Source: JAWLBM01 sp041687675 | GTDB taxonomy: Bacteria; Pseudomonadota; Alphaproteobacteria; Rhizobiales; Pleomorphomonadaceae | NCBI GenBank assembly: GCA_041687675.1 | Contig: JAWLBM010000002.1 | Span: 1-64,000, forward strand | Direction: 5' to 3' | DNA length: 64,000 bases | Part shown: positions 55,422 to 64,000 of the stretch, piece by piece | Layout: each line of letters starts with the position of its first letter | Numbering within the stretch: the stretch's first letter is position 1 | Program-made: the position numbers and the translations under genes | The notes under the pieces: model-generated | What the model was told of the DNA's origin: nothing | The model's input: only the letters and a program-made list of their open reading frames with translations | Databases searched by the model: none

Positions 55422-58106
55422 TTGACGAACGTCGTGATCGTGGAGTCGCCCGCCAAGGCGAAGACCATCAACAAGTATCTCGGCAGCGACTTCACCGTGC
55501 TGGCGTCCTACGGGCACGTCCGCGACCTGCCGGCCAAGGACGGCTCGGTGGACCCCGAGGCCGATTTCGCCATGCTGTGGGAGGTGGACGGCAAGTCGCA
55601 GAAGCGGCTCTCCGACATCGCCCGGGCGGTCAAGGACGCCGACCGGCTGATTCTCGCGACCGACCCCGACCGCGAGGGCGAGGCGATCTCCTGGCACGTG
55701 CTGGAGGTGCTCAACGCCAAGCGGGTGCTGAAGGGCAAGCCCGTCCAGCGCGTGGTCTTCAACGCCATCACCAAGCAGGCCGTGCTCGACGCCATGGCGA
55801 AGCCGCGCGAGATCGACACGCCGCTGGTCGAGGCCTACCTCGCCCGCCGCGCGCTCGACTACCTCGTCGGCTTCACCCTCTCGCCGGTGCTCTGGCGCAA
55901 GCTGCCGGGCGCGCGCTCGGCCGGGCGGGTGCAGTCGGTGGCGCTGCGCCTCGTCTGCGACCGCGAGAACGAGATCGAGACCTTCAGGCCGCAGGAGTAC
56001 TGGACCCTCCTCGCCCGTTTGAGGACGCCGGCGGGCGACCTGTTCGAGGCTCGCCTCGCCGAGTGGGAGGGCCGCAAGACCGGCCGCCTCGACGTCAAGG
56101 ACGAGGCCTCCGCGACGGCGATCCGGCAGTTCCTCGAGGGCGCCGACTTCAAGGTGACCAGCGTCGAGGCGAAGCCCCAGAAGCGCAATCCCTGGGCGCC
56201 CTTCACCACCTCCACCCTGCAGATGGAGGCCTCGCGCAAGCTCGGCTTCTCGGCGCAGCGGACGATGCAGGTGGCCCAGCGGCTCTACGAGGGCGTCGAT
56301 ATCGGCGGCGAGACGGTCGGCCTCATCACCTACATGCGGACCGACGGCGTGCAGATCGCCCCCGAGGCCGTGGCCGCCACCCGCCGGGTGATCGCGGCCG
56401 AGTACGGCGAGCGCTACCTGCCGGAGAAGCCGCGCTACTACTCGACCAAGGCGAAGAACGCCCAGGAGGCGCACGAGGCGATCCGCCCGACCGAGCTCGG
56501 CCGCCTCCCCCACCATGTCTCCCGCACCCTCGAGGCCGACCAGGCGCGGCTCTACGAGCTGATCTGGAAGCGCACCGTGGCGAGCCAGATGGAAAGCGCC
56601 GACTTCGAGCGCACCACCGTGGACATCGCCGCCTCGCACGCGGGCCGCACGGCGATGATGCGCGCCACCGGCCAGGTGCTGAAGTTCGACGGCTTCCTCA
56701 CCCTCTACCAGGAGGGCAAGGACGACGAGGAGGACGAGGACGGCGGCCGGCTGCCGAAGATGGCCGCCGGCGACCCGCTGAGCCGCGACGAGAAGCCGGG
56801 CGAGCCGGCGATCACCGCCACCCAGCACTTCACCGAGCCGCCGCCGCGCTACACCGAGGCGACGCTGGTGAAGAAGATGGAGGAGCTCGGCATCGGCCGG
56901 CCCTCCACCTACGCGGCGACCCTCGCCACCTTGCGCGACCGCGACTACGTCACGGTGGACAAGAAGCGGCTGGTGCCCTCCGACAAGGGCCGCATCGTCA
57001 CCGCCTTCCTGGAGAGCTTCTTCGAGCGCTGGGTGGAGTACGACTTCACCGCCAGCCTGGAGGAGGAACTCGACCGCATCTCCGCCGGCGAGCTCGACTG
57101 GCGCGACGTGCTGCGCCGCTTCTGGGAGAACTTCTCCCGCCATGTCGCCGAGGTGAAGGACCTGCGCGTCAGCGAGGTGCTGGACGCCCTCAACGAGGAG
57201 CTGGCCGCCCACGTCTTCCCGCCGCGCGCCGACGGCTCCGAGCCGCGGGCCTGTCCGAGCTGCGGCGGCGGCCGGCTGTCGCTGAAGCTCGGCAAGTTCG
57301 GCGCTTTCATCGGCTGCTCCAACTATCCGGAGTGCCGCTACACCCGCCAGCTCGGCAATGCGCAGGGCGAGGACGAGGCGGACGGCGGCATCGGCGGCGA
57401 CGGCACCAAGGTGCTCGGCACCGACCCGGCGACCGGCCTGGAGGTCACGCTCCGCAAGGGCCGCTTCGGGCCCTACGTGCAGCTCGGCGAGGGCGACAAG
57501 CCGAAGCGCGCCTCGCTGCCGCGCGGCTGGTCGGCCGAGGCGATGGACCTCGAAAAGGCGCTCCGCCTGCTGCAGCTGCCGCGCGAGGTGGGCGTCCACC
57601 CCGAGACCGGCAAGCTGATCGAGTCGAACATCGGGCGCTACGGGCCCTATGTCTCGCACGACGGTGTCTACGCCAATCTCGACAGCGTCGAGGAGGTGTT
57701 CTCGGTCGGCCTCAACCGCGCCGTCGCCGTGCTCGCCGAGAAGAAGGAGAAAGGCGCCCGCGCCCGCGCCACCCCGGCGGCGCTGAAGAGCCTCGGCGCC
57801 CATCCCGAAGGCGGCGAGATCACCGTCCGCGACGGGCGGTACGGCCCCTATGTGGCCTGGGGCAAGGTCTACGCGACGCTGCCGAAGGGCTCCGATCCCC
57901 AGGCGGTGACGCTGGAGGCGGCCCTGCCGCTCCTCGCCGAGAAGGCCGGCAAGTCCGGCAAGGGCAGGTCCGCCAAGTCCGCACCGGCCAAGTCCGGCGC
58001 GAGGAAGGCCCCGGAGAAGAAGCCAGCGGAGAAGAAGCCGGCAGCCAAAGCCGGCTCGGCCAAGGCGGGCGCTGCGAAGAAGAAGGCTGCGTCCGCCGGG
58101 GAATGA
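55422..58106 (+). CDS. topA: DNA topoisomerase I
   Basis: Type IA topoisomerase relaxing negative supercoils (894 aa). Toprim domain with IVESPAKAKTINKYLG and ATDPDREGEAISWH, then GRVQSVALRLVCDRE and the active-site Tyr in GLITYMRTDG. One four-Cys zinc module (CPSCGGG...CSNYPEC, about 612-637) and three C-terminal repeats around 'GR(F/Y)GPYV' precede a Lys/Ala-rich basic tail. TTG 55422 is chosen since the family begins at NVVIVESPAKAK and GGTGAG is 7 nt upstream; ATG 55263 would add 53 unrelated residues. Confidence 0.95.
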   Translation: MTNVVIVESPAKAKTINKYLGSDFTVLASYGHVRDLPAKDGSVDPEADFAMLWEVDGKSQKRLSDIARAVKDADRLILATDPDREGEAISWHVLEVLNAKRVLKGKPVQRVVFNAITKQAVLDAMAKPREIDTPLVEAYLARRALDYLVGFTLSPVLWRKLPGARSAGRVQSVALRLVCDRENEIETFRPQEYWTLLARLRTPAGDLFEARLAEWEGRKTGRLDVKDEASATAIRQFLEGADFKVTSVEAKPQKRNPWAPFTTSTLQMEASRKLGFSAQRTMQVAQRLYEGVDIGGETVGLITYMRTDGVQIAPEAVAATRRVIAAEYGERYLPEKPRYYSTKAKNAQEAHEAIRPTELGRLPHHVSRTLEADQARLYELIWKRTVASQMESADFERTTVDIAASHAGRTAMMRATGQVLKFDGFLTLYQEGKDDEEDEDGGRLPKMAAGDPLSRDEKPGEPAITATQHFTEPPPRYTEATLVKKMEELGIGRPSTYAATLATLRDRDYVTVDKKRLVPSDKGRIVTAFLESFFERWVEYDFTASLEEELDRISAGELDWRDVLRRFWENFSRHVAEVKDLRVSEVLDALNEELAAHVFPPRADGSEPRACPSCGGGRLSLKLGKFGAFIGCSNYPECRYTRQLGNAQGEDEADGGIGGDGTKVLGTDPATGLEVTLRKGRFGPYVQLGEGDKPKRASLPRGWSAEAMDLEKALRLLQLPREVGVHPETGKLIESNIGRYGPYVSHDGVYANLDSVEEVFSVGLNRAVAVLAEKKEKGARARATPAALKSLGAHPEGGEITVRDGRYGPYVAWGKVYATLPKGSDPQAVTLEAALPLLAEKAGKSGKGRSAKSAPAKSGARKAPEKKPAEKKPAAKAGSAKAGAAKKKAASAGE

Positions 58107-58140
58107 CGGCGGCCGCGCAAGGCCTTCATGCCTCGGGCCG

Positions 58141-59355
58141 TCACCCGCAGCAGGGGCAGCGCCCGTTCTCGGCGAGAAGATACGGGCTCTCGAACGGCCG
58201 GCGCGACAGCTCCATCTCCCGCCCGCCGAGCCAGCAGGCGACCGGCACGAGGAGCATGCTCCCCTGCCGGCGCTCGCCGACGACATCCTCGAAGACATAG
58301 TCCGACCGCACCTCGCGCAGCACCGTCACGTCCGCCGGCGCCCCGGGTCCGAGGTGGCCTAAGTCCGGGCGGCGGATCGCCAGCGCCGGGCGACTCGTCG
58401 ACATGCCGATCACATCGGCGAGCGGCAGGCCGCAGTTGACGAGCTTGCTCATGGTGTGGAGGAGGTCGTAGCCGGGCCCCTCCACCGAGATCACGTGCAC
58501 GTCCGAGGAGACGAGGTCCGGCGCGAAGCCGGCCGCGAGCGCCGCTTCCGCCGAGGCGTAGCCGAACGCGCCCATGCCGTGGGCGATGTCGAACAGCACC
58601 CCCCGCTCGCGCGCCTCCAGCACCTCCGGCAGGATGCCGCCGCCGGGGCCGATGGCCGAGTTCGGCTCCGGCCGGTAGCAATGGGTGAGGATATCGCCCG
58701 GGCGGAGCATCGAGACGACCTCGCCGTAGCTCGGCGGCGGCGCGCCGATGTGCGCCATCAGCGGCAGCCCGGTCGCCTCCGCCGCCTCCAGCGCGAGGCG
58801 CAGCGCGCCGAGGCCGAGGTCCCCGGAGGCCGGCCCGCCGATCCGCACCTTGACGCCGACGATGCGGTCCCGGTTCTCCTCGATCTTGCGGACGCAGCGG
58901 TCGACGGGAAGCATGTCCGCCAGCGTCGCCTCGCCGATGAACAGGCCCTTGTCGAAGCCGAAGATGCCCGGGAAGGAGATGTTGAGGAAGGCGTAGATCC
59001 GGTAGGGCGAGGCCGCCATCACCCAGTCGCGCAGGCCGTCGTAGTTGCCCGCCCCGGCGCTGCCGGCGTCGACGAAGGTGGTGACGCCGGACCGGCGGGC
59101 GATGAACCCGGGGTCGACGCCGAGCGAGGTCGCCTTGTGGTAGACGTGGGCGTGCACGTCGACGAGGCCGGGCGCGACCACAGAGCCGGAGACGTCGCGC
59201 ACCCGCCTCGCCCGCGCCGAGAGGCCCGGCCCGACCGCGGCGATGCGGCCGGCGGACATCGCGACGTCGGCGATGCCGTCCACCCCGTTCCGCTCGTCGA
59301 CGACCCGGCCGCCGGTGAGCACGAGGTCGAAGGCGGCGTCCTGGCTGGCGGCCAT
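58141..59355 (-). CDS. Amidohydrolase/deacetylase-family metallohydrolase
   Basis: Metal-dependent hydrolase (404 aa) of the amidohydrolase superfamily. Ligand candidates are HAH in VDVHAHVYH, Lys in VGVKVRIGGP, His in LMAHIGAPPPSYG and THCYRPEP, and Asp in LVSSDVHVIS. The pattern fits the 'amidohydrolase/deacetylase' branch close to dihydroorotase. The last residues are RCPCCG, an unusual Cys-rich end. Start 59355 has GGAGA 8 nt upstream. Last gene of the operon led by the ABC ATPase at 63514; it presumably opens or deacylates the imported compound. Substrate unknown. Confidence 0.82.
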   Translation of the reverse strand: MAASQDAAFDLVLTGGRVVDERNGVDGIADVAMSAGRIAAVGPGLSARARRVRDVSGSVVAPGLVDVHAHVYHKATSLGVDPGFIARRSGVTTFVDAGSAGAGNYDGLRDWVMAASPYRIYAFLNISFPGIFGFDKGLFIGEATLADMLPVDRCVRKIEENRDRIVGVKVRIGGPASGDLGLGALRLALEAAEATGLPLMAHIGAPPPSYGEVVSMLRPGDILTHCYRPEPNSAIGPGGGILPEVLEARERGVLFDIAHGMGAFGYASAEAALAAGFAPDLVSSDVHVISVEGPGYDLLHTMSKLVNCGLPLADVIGMSTSRPALAIRRPDLGHLGPGAPADVTVLREVRSDYVFEDVVGERRQGSMLLVPVACWLGGREMELSRRPFESPYLLAENGRCPCCG

Positions 59356-59427
59356 GGGGAAAGGTCTCCGCAAAAGGGTCGGCCCGCCGGTTGCGGCGGG
59401 CGCTGGCGATGAAGGAATCCGGCGAGG

Positions 59428-60513
59428 CTACTCCAGATCGATCGCCCGCTTCTCGTGGATGCTCCGCTCCGCCGCAAGAACGATCCTGAGGCTGTTCACC
59501 GCCGCGTCCATGGACTCCGACAGGTCGAGGTCCTCACGGATGGCCTTGAGAAAGAAGGCCTGCTCGCGGTCGCACAGCTCCTGGTGGTTGGGCTCGTCCT
59601 CCGTCGAGATGAACTCGTCCTTGCGGACGAAGTTCTTGTCGGCGTCCACCTCGGCGTGGTGGAACTGGATGAGGTCGGTCTTGGTGTGCCGGTCGATGTC
59701 GGCCGAGTCGGACACCTCCTCCAGCTGGTTCTTGCCCTCCGAAGGGCCGGGCACGATCGAAACGGCCCCCTTCGGCCCGATGACGTCCTTCACGAAATAG
59801 GCGACCTCGCTCATCATCGGCCCCCAGCCGGCCTCGTACCAGCCGACCGACCCGTCGTCGAAGGTGACGTGCAGGTGGCCGTAGTTCTGCTTGTCGGCCT
59901 CGGCCCAGAGCTTGGCGCCGATGCCGTGCACCCGGACCGGCTTCGCCCCGGTGAGCTGGCACATCACGTCAACGTAATGGACGCCGCAGTCGACGATCGG
60001 GATCAGCGAGTCGATCAGGTTCTTGTGCCACATCCAGGCCGGGCCGTTGCTCTGCTGGTTGAGGTTGAGGCGCATCACCAGCGGCTTGCCGAGCGTGCGG
60101 CCGAGCTCGATGAAGCGGATCCAGCTCGGGTGGACCCGCAGGATGTAGCCGAGCACCAGCTTGCGGTTCTTCTCCCGCGCGGTGGCGACCACCTTCTCCG
60201 CGTCCTCGATGCTGGTGGCGATCGGCTTCTCCATGAAGACGTGCGCACCGGCGTTCATCGACCGGATCGCGAAGTCGGCGTGGGTGTTCGGCCACGAATT
60301 GATCGAGACCGCGTCCGGCCGGGTCGTCTCCAGCGCCTCCTCGAAGTCCTCGAAGAGCGGGTAGCCGGCGAGTTCCTCCGGCACCGGCTTCGAGCGGATC
60401 GTCCGGCTCATCAGGCCGACGATCTCGAAGCCCGGGTTGCGGTGGTAGGCGCTGGCGTGGGACCTGCCCATGTTGCCCAGCCCGACCACCAGAATTCTCA
60501 CCTTGTCAGCCAT
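59428..60513 (-). CDS. Gfo/Idh/MocA-family oxidoreductase
   Basis: NAD(P)-dependent dehydrogenase (361 aa). N-terminal Rossmann fold ILVVGLGNMGRSHASAYHRNP (about 7-27), then the family motif VFMEKPIATS with the catalytic Lys and the C-terminal domain motif DCGVHYVDVM. Substrate not determinable; members act on sugars, inositols and cyclic compounds. It lies between the transporter genes and the amidohydrolase in one minus-strand operon. Confidence 0.88.
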   Translation of the reverse strand: MADKVRILVVGLGNMGRSHASAYHRNPGFEIVGLMSRTIRSKPVPEELAGYPLFEDFEEALETTRPDAVSINSWPNTHADFAIRSMNAGAHVFMEKPIATSIEDAEKVVATAREKNRKLVLGYILRVHPSWIRFIELGRTLGKPLVMRLNLNQQSNGPAWMWHKNLIDSLIPIVDCGVHYVDVMCQLTGAKPVRVHGIGAKLWAEADKQNYGHLHVTFDDGSVGWYEAGWGPMMSEVAYFVKDVIGPKGAVSIVPGPSEGKNQLEEVSDSADIDRHTKTDLIQFHHAEVDADKNFVRKDEFISTEDEPNHQELCDREQAFFLKAIREDLDLSESMDAAVNSLRIVLAAERSIHEKRAIDLE

Positions 60514-60589
60514 CTCGCGGGTTCCCTCGAAGGTCGGTGGGGCTCGGGCGGTGGACGCCGCCCGCGCCGGTTCGCAAGGCTCCGGCCGG

Positions 60590-61750
60590 TCAGCCCGGGA
60601 CGGCCTGGTCGTAGAGGTGAGCCTGGATCTTCTCCACGTCGATGGCGGCGAAGGCCTCGCTCAGCTGGTAGGCCTCGGCGTCCGCCTTGACCTTGGCATG
60701 GTCGAAGTCGTTCGCCGGCCCGATGCAGGCGTTGCTACAGACGTCCTCGGCCTTGATCGGGTTCGAGACCTGCCCGAGCTCGTGGATCTTGTCGAAGAAC
60801 ACCTGCCAGGCGGCCATGTCGTGGTCGCCCCAGCCGGCGCGCTTGTCCATGTCGCCGCGGAAGACGGCGATCTGCTGCAGGATCGAGGTGGTGCCGAGCT
60901 CGGGGCCGATGTTGCTCGCGAGCGTCGGGAACTGCTCGAACACGGCCTCCACCGCGGCGCGCGGGTTGAGCCAGCCGAACTCGAGGCCCATCGCCCAGCC
61001 GCGCAGGTAGCTGTCGAGGAAGGCCTTCCGGTCCGGATCCTCGAGGTCCTCGGCGCGCACGACGAAGGTGTTGGCGAACAGCGGCGAGCGCTGGACGCCG
61101 AGCCAGTACTCGAACTCGAGGCCCGAGCCGATCCACTCCGCCCTGAGGCCCTCCCAGGACAGCGCGGCGTCGCCCTGTCCGGCCTTCAGCGCGGTCGCCC
61201 AGGTCGGCCAGCCGGCCTCGACATAGTTCACCTTGGAGATGTCGACGCCCTGCACCCCGAGCATCGGGTCGACGATCGACTGCCAGGCGGCCGAGCCGAG
61301 CAGGACCGTCTTGCCCTCCAGCTGCTTGAGGTCGTTGGTGCCTTCGCCCTTGCGGAAGGCGATGCTGAAGGTGTCCTTGGCGCCCATGTGGAACGCCGAC
61401 TTCAGCTTCATCCCGTTCTCCAGGGCGAAGGAGAACACGCCGGGGGACGGGAAGCCCATGTCGGCCTGGCCGACATCGACGAACTTCACCGTGGCGGTAC
61501 CGTCCGACGGGCCGGGCTGCATGTCGGTCTCGATCTCGAGGCCGTCGAAGTAGCCCATCTTCTGGCCGATCCAGTAGGGATAGTCGTCGAGCACCTCGAG
61601 GGTGCCGCGCGGCGAGATCCAGGTGAACCTGGAATAGGGCTCGGCGCTCGCCCGGCCGGGCGCGCCGAGGGCGGTCGCGCTGACGACGCCGGCGGCGGAG
61701 ACTTGCAGGAAGGTGCGGCGGTTCATCCCGCCGGGCATCAGAATGGTCAT
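60590..61750 (-). CDS. Nitrate/sulfonate/taurine-type ABC substrate-binding protein
   Basis: Periplasmic binding protein (386 aa) of the NMT1/SsuA-like group. A twin-arginine signal (MNRRTFLQVSAAG) ends near RASA (about 36). The mature part has YWIGQKMGYFDGLEIETDMQPG, VGQADMGFPSPGVFSFALENG, and LEGKTVLLGSAAWQSIVDPML. A C-terminal pair of Cys (CSNACIGP) is notable. GGGGAG precedes ATG 61750. Ligand unknown; the accompanying amidohydrolase argues for an amide- or ring-containing compound rather than nitrate. Confidence 0.85.
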   Translation of the reverse strand: MTILMPGGMNRRTFLQVSAAGVVSATALGAPGRASAEPYSRFTWISPRGTLEVLDDYPYWIGQKMGYFDGLEIETDMQPGPSDGTATVKFVDVGQADMGFPSPGVFSFALENGMKLKSAFHMGAKDTFSIAFRKGEGTNDLKQLEGKTVLLGSAAWQSIVDPMLGVQGVDISKVNYVEAGWPTWATALKAGQGDAALSWEGLRAEWIGSGLEFEYWLGVQRSPLFANTFVVRAEDLEDPDRKAFLDSYLRGWAMGLEFGWLNPRAAVEAVFEQFPTLASNIGPELGTTSILQQIAVFRGDMDKRAGWGDHDMAAWQVFFDKIHELGQVSNPIKAEDVCSNACIGPANDFDHAKVKADAEAYQLSEAFAAIDVEKIQAHLYDQAVPG

Positions 61751-61829
61751 GGTGGTGCTCCCCTGGTGGGTCTTGCTTTGTTTTCGTTCCCCTCTCCGCC
61801 GCGCACTCCCGACGCGGCGGGTCCTCGTC

Positions 61830-62690
61830 TCAGGCCTCCCAGCTGGCGTATCTCTTCCCCAGCAGGAAGAAGAGCACGTAGATGAGGATGCCGAGGGTCG
61901 ACAGGATGACCACCACCGCGAAGAACTGCGGCATCTGGATCATCGACGAATAGGATGTCAGCCGGTTGCCGAGCCCGAAGCCGCCGCCCACCATCTCGGC
62001 GCCGACCGCTGTCAGCAGCCCGAAGATGGAGCCGACCATCAGCCCGACGAAGATCATCGGCAGCGCCATCGGCGCGCGCACCTTCCAGAAGATCTGCAGG
62101 GTCGAGGCGCCGTAGCTGCGGGCAAGCGCGATCTTGCCCTGGTCGACCCGGCGGAAGCCGGTGGCGGCGTTGATCATCACCATCGGCCCGGACGCCAGCG
62201 CCACCGCGATGATGCGCGGCTCGTAGCCGAAGCCGAAGCGCAGGATGAGCAGCGGCACCAGCGCCAGCATCGGCGTGGTGACCAGCAGCAGGATGTAGGG
62301 GGTGATCACCTTCTCGACGAAGGGGAACTGGGTGATCACCGCCGCCAGCACCAGCCCGGTGGTCGCCCCGATGGCGAAGCCGGACACCAGTTCGACGAGA
62401 GTGTGCCCGAGGTGCGGGGCGATCAGCGGGAACTCGGTGACCAGCGCGACGGCGATCTCGCTCGGCTTCGGCAGCACGTATTGCGGCACCTCGAACAGGC
62501 CGAGCAGCAGTTCGGTGCCGCCGATGATGATCACCGCGACCAGCGCGATCACCAGCACGTCGCCGACCGAGCGGATGCCGGGCCCCGATGCCAGCGCCGA
62601 CATGTTGGCGACGCCGATCTCGCCGCCGCCGGAAGACTTCCTGAATTCGGGGATCGCGTCGCTCTGGTCCATCCCGGGGCTCCCTGTCAT
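61830..62690 (-). CDS. ABC transporter permease (SsuC/TauC type)
   Basis: Inner-membrane permease (286 aa), binding-protein-dependent family, about six membrane segments after a 40-residue cytoplasmic lead. The ATPase-contact loop reads IALARSYGASTLQIFWKVRAPMALP (about 185-209). The ATG at 62690 overlaps the ATPase stop (ATGA); ATG 62672 is possible. The binding-protein gene follows 79 nt downstream. Confidence 0.88.
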   Translation of the reverse strand: MTGSPGMDQSDAIPEFRKSSGGGEIGVANMSALASGPGIRSVGDVLVIALVAVIIIGGTELLLGLFEVPQYVLPKPSEIAVALVTEFPLIAPHLGHTLVELVSGFAIGATTGLVLAAVITQFPFVEKVITPYILLLVTTPMLALVPLLILRFGFGYEPRIIAVALASGPMVMINAATGFRRVDQGKIALARSYGASTLQIFWKVRAPMALPMIFVGLMVGSIFGLLTAVGAEMVGGGFGLGNRLTSYSSMIQMPQFFAVVVILSTLGILIYVLFFLLGKRYASWEA

Positions 62691-63514
62691 CCGCGGGCCG
62701 GGGTCGCGGCGGCGCCCCGGCGGTGGACGGCCTTGCTCTTCTGGTCGCCGACGATCTCGAGCTTGATCCGGTTGGTGAGGTCGAACACCTCGCGCGTCGC
62801 CATGATCTCCATCGACCGCGGCCGCGGGAACGGCACCTCGTGGACATGGGCGATCCGGCCCGGGCGCGGGCTCATCACCACGATCTTGTCGGAGAGGAAG
62901 ATCGCCTCGTCGATCGAGTGGGTGATGAAGACGATGGTGGTCCGCGTGTCGAGGTAGATCTCCTCGACGAGGTGGTTCATCTCCTCGCGGATGAAGGCGT
63001 CGAGCGCGCCGAAGGGCTCGTCCATCAGCAGCACGGACGGCTTGAACGAGAGGGCGCGCACCAGCGCCACGCGCTGCTGCATGCCGCCGGAGAGTTCGCG
63101 CGGATAGCGCCCGCCGAAGCCGTCGAGCCCGACCCGGTGCATCAACCCGGCGATCCAAGCGCGGTCCGGCTTCTGGCGGGTGATCTCGAACGGGAACAGG
63201 ATGTTGCGGTCGACGCTGCGCCACGGCAGCAGGTTGGCGTCCTGGAACACCATGCCGATCTCGGGGCTGGGTCCGCGGATCGGCCGGCCGTCGAGCAGCA
63301 CCTCGCCGGAGGTGAGTCCATGCAGCCCGGACATGGCCCAGAGCAGCGTGGTCTTGCCGCTTCCCGACGGGCCGACGACCGAGACGATCCGGCCAGCCTC
63401 GACGTCGAGATTGCAGTCCTCGAGGGCGTGCACGTCGCCGGTCGCGGTCTGGTAGACCTTGTTGGCGCCCCGGACCTGGAGCTTCGCCATCCCGCCGCTG
63501 GACAGGTCCACCAT
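62687..63514 (-). CDS. ABC transporter ATP-binding protein (SsuB/TauB type)
   Basis: ATPase subunit (275 aa). Walker A GPSGSGKTT (about 49-57), Q-loop MVFQDANLLPW, signature LSGGMQQR, Walker B VLLMDEPFGALD and H-loop FITHSIDEA are all canonical for the nitrate/taurine family. Start 63514 has GGGGAG about 10 nt upstream; Met at 63490 is the alternative. First gene of the five-gene minus-strand operon, divergent from the RpiR-type regulator across 196 bp. Confidence 0.92.
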   Translation of the reverse strand: MVDLSSGGMAKLQVRGANKVYQTATGDVHALEDCNLDVEAGRIVSVVGPSGSGKTTLLWAMSGLHGLTSGEVLLDGRPIRGPSPEIGMVFQDANLLPWRSVDRNILFPFEITRQKPDRAWIAGLMHRVGLDGFGGRYPRELSGGMQQRVALVRALSFKPSVLLMDEPFGALDAFIREEMNHLVEEIYLDTRTTIVFITHSIDEAIFLSDKIVVMSPRPGRIAHVHEVPFPRPRSMEIMATREVFDLTNRIKLEIVGDQKSKAVHRRGAAATPARG

Positions 63515-63667
63515 GCGTCTGCCGCTCCCCGACCCTGCCGTCCCGAGGGCAGTCTGTGACTATCCTACTTGCAGAGTCAAGCATGCTAGGCTAAATCAAT
63601 TCAGTCGGAGCGCCCGCCCGGAAGATCCAATTATTTCATGGGTTTTCCGCGTGTAACTTTCCGACAT

Positions 63668-63691
63668 CGCCTCCGTCTTCCTGCGGAGGCG
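63668..63691 (+). promoter_or_regulatory. Hairpin in the leader of the RpiR-family gene
   Basis: CGCCTCCG (63668-63675), loop TCTTCCTG, CGGAGGCG (63684-63691): a perfect 8-bp inverted repeat ending 8 nt before the GGAGGAG ribosome site (63700-63706). The left arm (CCTCC) could alternatively pair with that ribosome site, so the leader may influence translation. It could also be a DNA operator. No clear -35/-10 was found in 63515-63667. Confidence 0.4.
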
Positions 63692-63710
63692 GGAAGCCCG
63701 GAGGAGACCG

Positions 63711-64000
63711 TTGACCCCGCCCGACCCGGCTCCGACCGGGGATGCCGGCCCGGCGACGCCGATCCCGGACATCCTCTCCGAAATCAAGGACAGCTACGCC
63801 GGTCTCCGCCCGGCCGAGCGACGGGTCGCCGACGTGGTGCTCGCCGACGTCGCCTTCGCCGTGGACGCCTCCAACGCGGCGATCGCCCGGCGCGCCGAGG
63901 TGAGCGAGCCGACCGTCACCCGCTTCTGCCGCGCGATCGGCTGCGAGGGGGTGCGCGACTTCAAGCTGAAGCTCGCCCAGAGCGTCATCGTCGGCCAGCT
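63711..64000 (+). CDS. MurR/RpiR-family transcriptional regulator, partial at window end
   Basis: N-terminal 96 residues of a regulator that continues beyond 64000. TTG 63711 follows GGAGG by about 6 nt, a near-ideal site. The RpiR-type HTH is clear: ILSEIKDSYAGLRPAERRVADVVL (about 21-44), then ASNAAIARRAEVSEPTVTRFCRAIGC (about 54-79) and the usual GVRDFKLKLAQ. The effector-binding SIS domain would lie outside the window. Divergent placement suggests it controls the ABC/amidohydrolase operon at 63514-58141. Confidence 0.88.
   Translation, partial: MTPPDPAPTGDAGPATPIPDILSEIKDSYAGLRPAERRVADVVLADVAFAVDASNAAIARRAEVSEPTVTRFCRAIGCEGVRDFKLKLAQSVIVGQ

Noticed and set aside
54306..58298. 1330-aa open frame on the minus strand across topA
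   Set aside because: Low-complexity Arg/Gly/Leu/Ala/His text with no family motifs, antisense to topA and dprA; a GC-rich shadow frame.

Overview
The window is chromosomal DNA from a high-GC alphaproteobacterium, most likely of the order Hyphomicrobiales. The reasons are the very high GC, the gene blocks trpD-trpC-moaC-moeA, lptF-lptG-lptD-surA-pdxA-ksgA and pyrB-pyrC'-plsY-dprA-topA, and a Brucella/Rhizobium-style erythritol (ery) gene set. Coding density is high, with many ATGA/GTGA start-stop overlaps. I found no rRNA, tRNA, CRISPR array or intact transposon. Functions are assigned by reading motifs and recalled family features; no database search was run.

Region by region. (1) 1-4718: a four-gene TroABCD/SitABCD-type metal-uptake ABC operon behind a Fur-family-like operator, then mazG. 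(2) 4747-6934: an accessory patch holding a DUF3563-like mini-gene, a decayed IS5-family transposase and a lower-GC Tat-exported DUF1254/DUF1214 protein closed by a strong terminator. (3) 7012-13369: a metal-efflux cluster with a MerR regulator divergent from a ZntA-type ATPase, a CDF exporter, and a CopA-type ATPase behind a textbook CueR-like operator. (4) 13604-29991: a 16-kb polyol locus with the EryD-type regulator, a five-component ABC importer using two different ATPases, and eryA, eryB, eryC and eryH (tpiA2) interleaved with five extra enzyme genes. The canonical last gene, eryI/rpiB, is absent. (5) 30148-38928: pyrG, secG and the housekeeping tpiA on the minus strand, then ppiD-trpD-trpC-moaC-moeA on the plus strand. 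(6) 38938-46570, minus strand: the LPS-export/outer-membrane operon lptF-lptG-lptD-surA-pdxA-ksgA. (7) 46787-58106: pepA, a 55-aa membrane protein, holC, gmk and yicC (minus), then pyrB, a catalytically dead dihydroorotase (pyrC'), plsY, dprA and topA. (8) 58141-64000: a minus-strand operon for an unidentified small molecule (nitrate/taurine-type ABC importer, Gfo/Idh/MocA oxidoreductase, amidohydrolase) divergent from a partial RpiR-family regulator that runs off the window.

How the genes work together. The ery locus should import a polyol and convert it by kinase, dehydrogenase, epimerase and TIM-type isomerase to D-erythrulose 4-phosphate. The extra second kinase, two class II aldolase-family enzymes, 2-hydroxyacid dehydrogenase and HAD phosphatase suggest a second substrate or side branch, which is the least explained system here. 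Other points worth a second look are the non-canonical, asymmetric ATPase pair of that importer, the two TIM paralogues 2.5 kb apart with one altered active-site residue, the dead PyrC', and apparently leaderless promoters at zntA and perhaps pyrB.
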